Shown: piece by piece, positions 14,130 to 14,181 of the stretch | How the letters are laid out: every line of letters starts with the position of its first letter | Position numbering within the stretch: position 1 is the stretch's first letter | Assembly (NCBI GenBank): GCA_016297805.1 | Contig: JAEDFX010000061.1 | Location: 1-14,181, forward strand | Reading direction: 5' to 3' | DNA length: 14,181 nucleotides | Source: Treponema sp. | GTDB taxonomy: Bacteria; Spirochaetota; Spirochaetia; Treponematales; Treponemataceae | Made by a program: the position numbers and the translations under genes | Notes under the pieces: generated by a model | Seen by the model: the letters and a program-made list of their open reading frames with translations, nothing else | Told to the model about the DNA's origin: nothing | The model's database searches: none

Positions 14130-14181
14130 TTTTACGAAATAGTACAAATTTTTTATTGAAAAAGTTAGATATTTTACGGAA
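14130..14181 (-). promoter_or_regulatory. Three direct repeats at 21-base spacing, candidate AraC-type operator
   Basis: On the minus strand the elements are TTCCGTAAAA (14181-14172), TTCAATAAAA (14160-14151) and TTTCGTAAAA (14139-14130). Their starts are exactly 21 bases apart twice, which is two helical turns. All three keep TT at positions 1-2 and TAAAA at positions 6-10. Direct repeats with this period are what AraC/YesN-type regulators bind. They lie directly upstream of the binding-protein gene. The array reaches the last base of the window, so more copies may follow. Confidence 0.55.

Noticed and set aside
13902..14147. 81-codon minus-strand frame overlapping the start of the binding-protein gene
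   Set aside because: It begins with TTG, covers the promoter and ribosome site of the real gene, and ends inside it in another frame. It looks like open intergenic sequence.
1..14181. CRISPR arrays, tRNA or rRNA genes, insertion sequences, phage genes
   Set aside because: No spaced identical repeats, cloverleaf-like segments, transposase or integrase motifs, or phage proteins were seen on either strand.

Overview
The window reads as AT-rich DNA of a carbohydrate-degrading bacterium, most likely a diderm anaerobe such as a gut or rumen Treponema (Spirochaetota). This is an inference from several signs. The sugar-binding protein has a Sec signal peptide but no lipobox, unlike most monoderm binding proteins. 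A BspA-type surface-protein remnant and a LytS/YesN-style sensor pair are also present, along with strong GGAGG ribosome sites and A/T-rich codons. A Clostridia-like host cannot be excluded from the sequence alone.

Layout. (1) 1-2036, minus strand: a compact operon of an SDR oxidoreductase, a Gfo/Idh/MocA oxidoreductase and the 5' end of an intracellular GH10-type glycoside hydrolase that runs off the left edge. (2) 2049-2562: about 500 bases with no intact gene. It holds the SDR promoter, an 11-bp perfect inverted repeat, a frameshifted remnant of a BspA/26-residue-repeat surface protein (minus), the last ~30 codons of a LuxR-type regulator (plus), and a promoter. (3) 2563-3191: a two-gene toxin-antitoxin module with a PIN-domain toxin. 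(4) 3339-4970: a cytoplasmic alpha/beta-hydrolase-fold esterase, followed by a dispersed palindromic repeat. (5) 5062-9130, plus strand: a three-gene sensory operon made of a membrane-anchored YtfQ-like sugar-binding protein, a LytS/YesM-type histidine kinase and a YesN-type response regulator with an AraC output domain. (6) 9259-13999, minus strand and convergent with (5): a complete YtfQRT-YjfF-type sugar ABC importer, in the order binding protein, double ATPase, permease, permease.

How it fits together. The sensory operon and the importer probably form one circuit. An extracytoplasmic sugar-binding protein that is not the transport subunit presents ligand to the kinase, the kinase phosphorylates the AraC-type regulator, and the regulator acts at the importer promoter. 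The strongest support for a target is upstream of the transport binding-protein gene: three copies of a 10-base element (consensus TTYMRTAAAA on the minus strand) are spaced at exactly 21 bases, running to the window edge. The same architecture is known for XylFII-LytS-YesN in Clostridium, but here the sensor is of the galactofuranose-binding (YtfQ) type. The esterase, GH10 enzyme and two oxidoreductases suggest that the locus handles decorated hemicellulose-like oligosaccharides. The actual ligand cannot be read from the sequence.

Expression structure is also informative. The sensory operon has a near-consensus promoter that places the transcription start at the ATG, so its first gene appears leaderless. 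A strong hairpin plus U-tract sits between the transport binding-protein gene and the ATPase gene, which would raise binding protein over membrane components. The importer operon ends in a perfect 13-bp-stem terminator.
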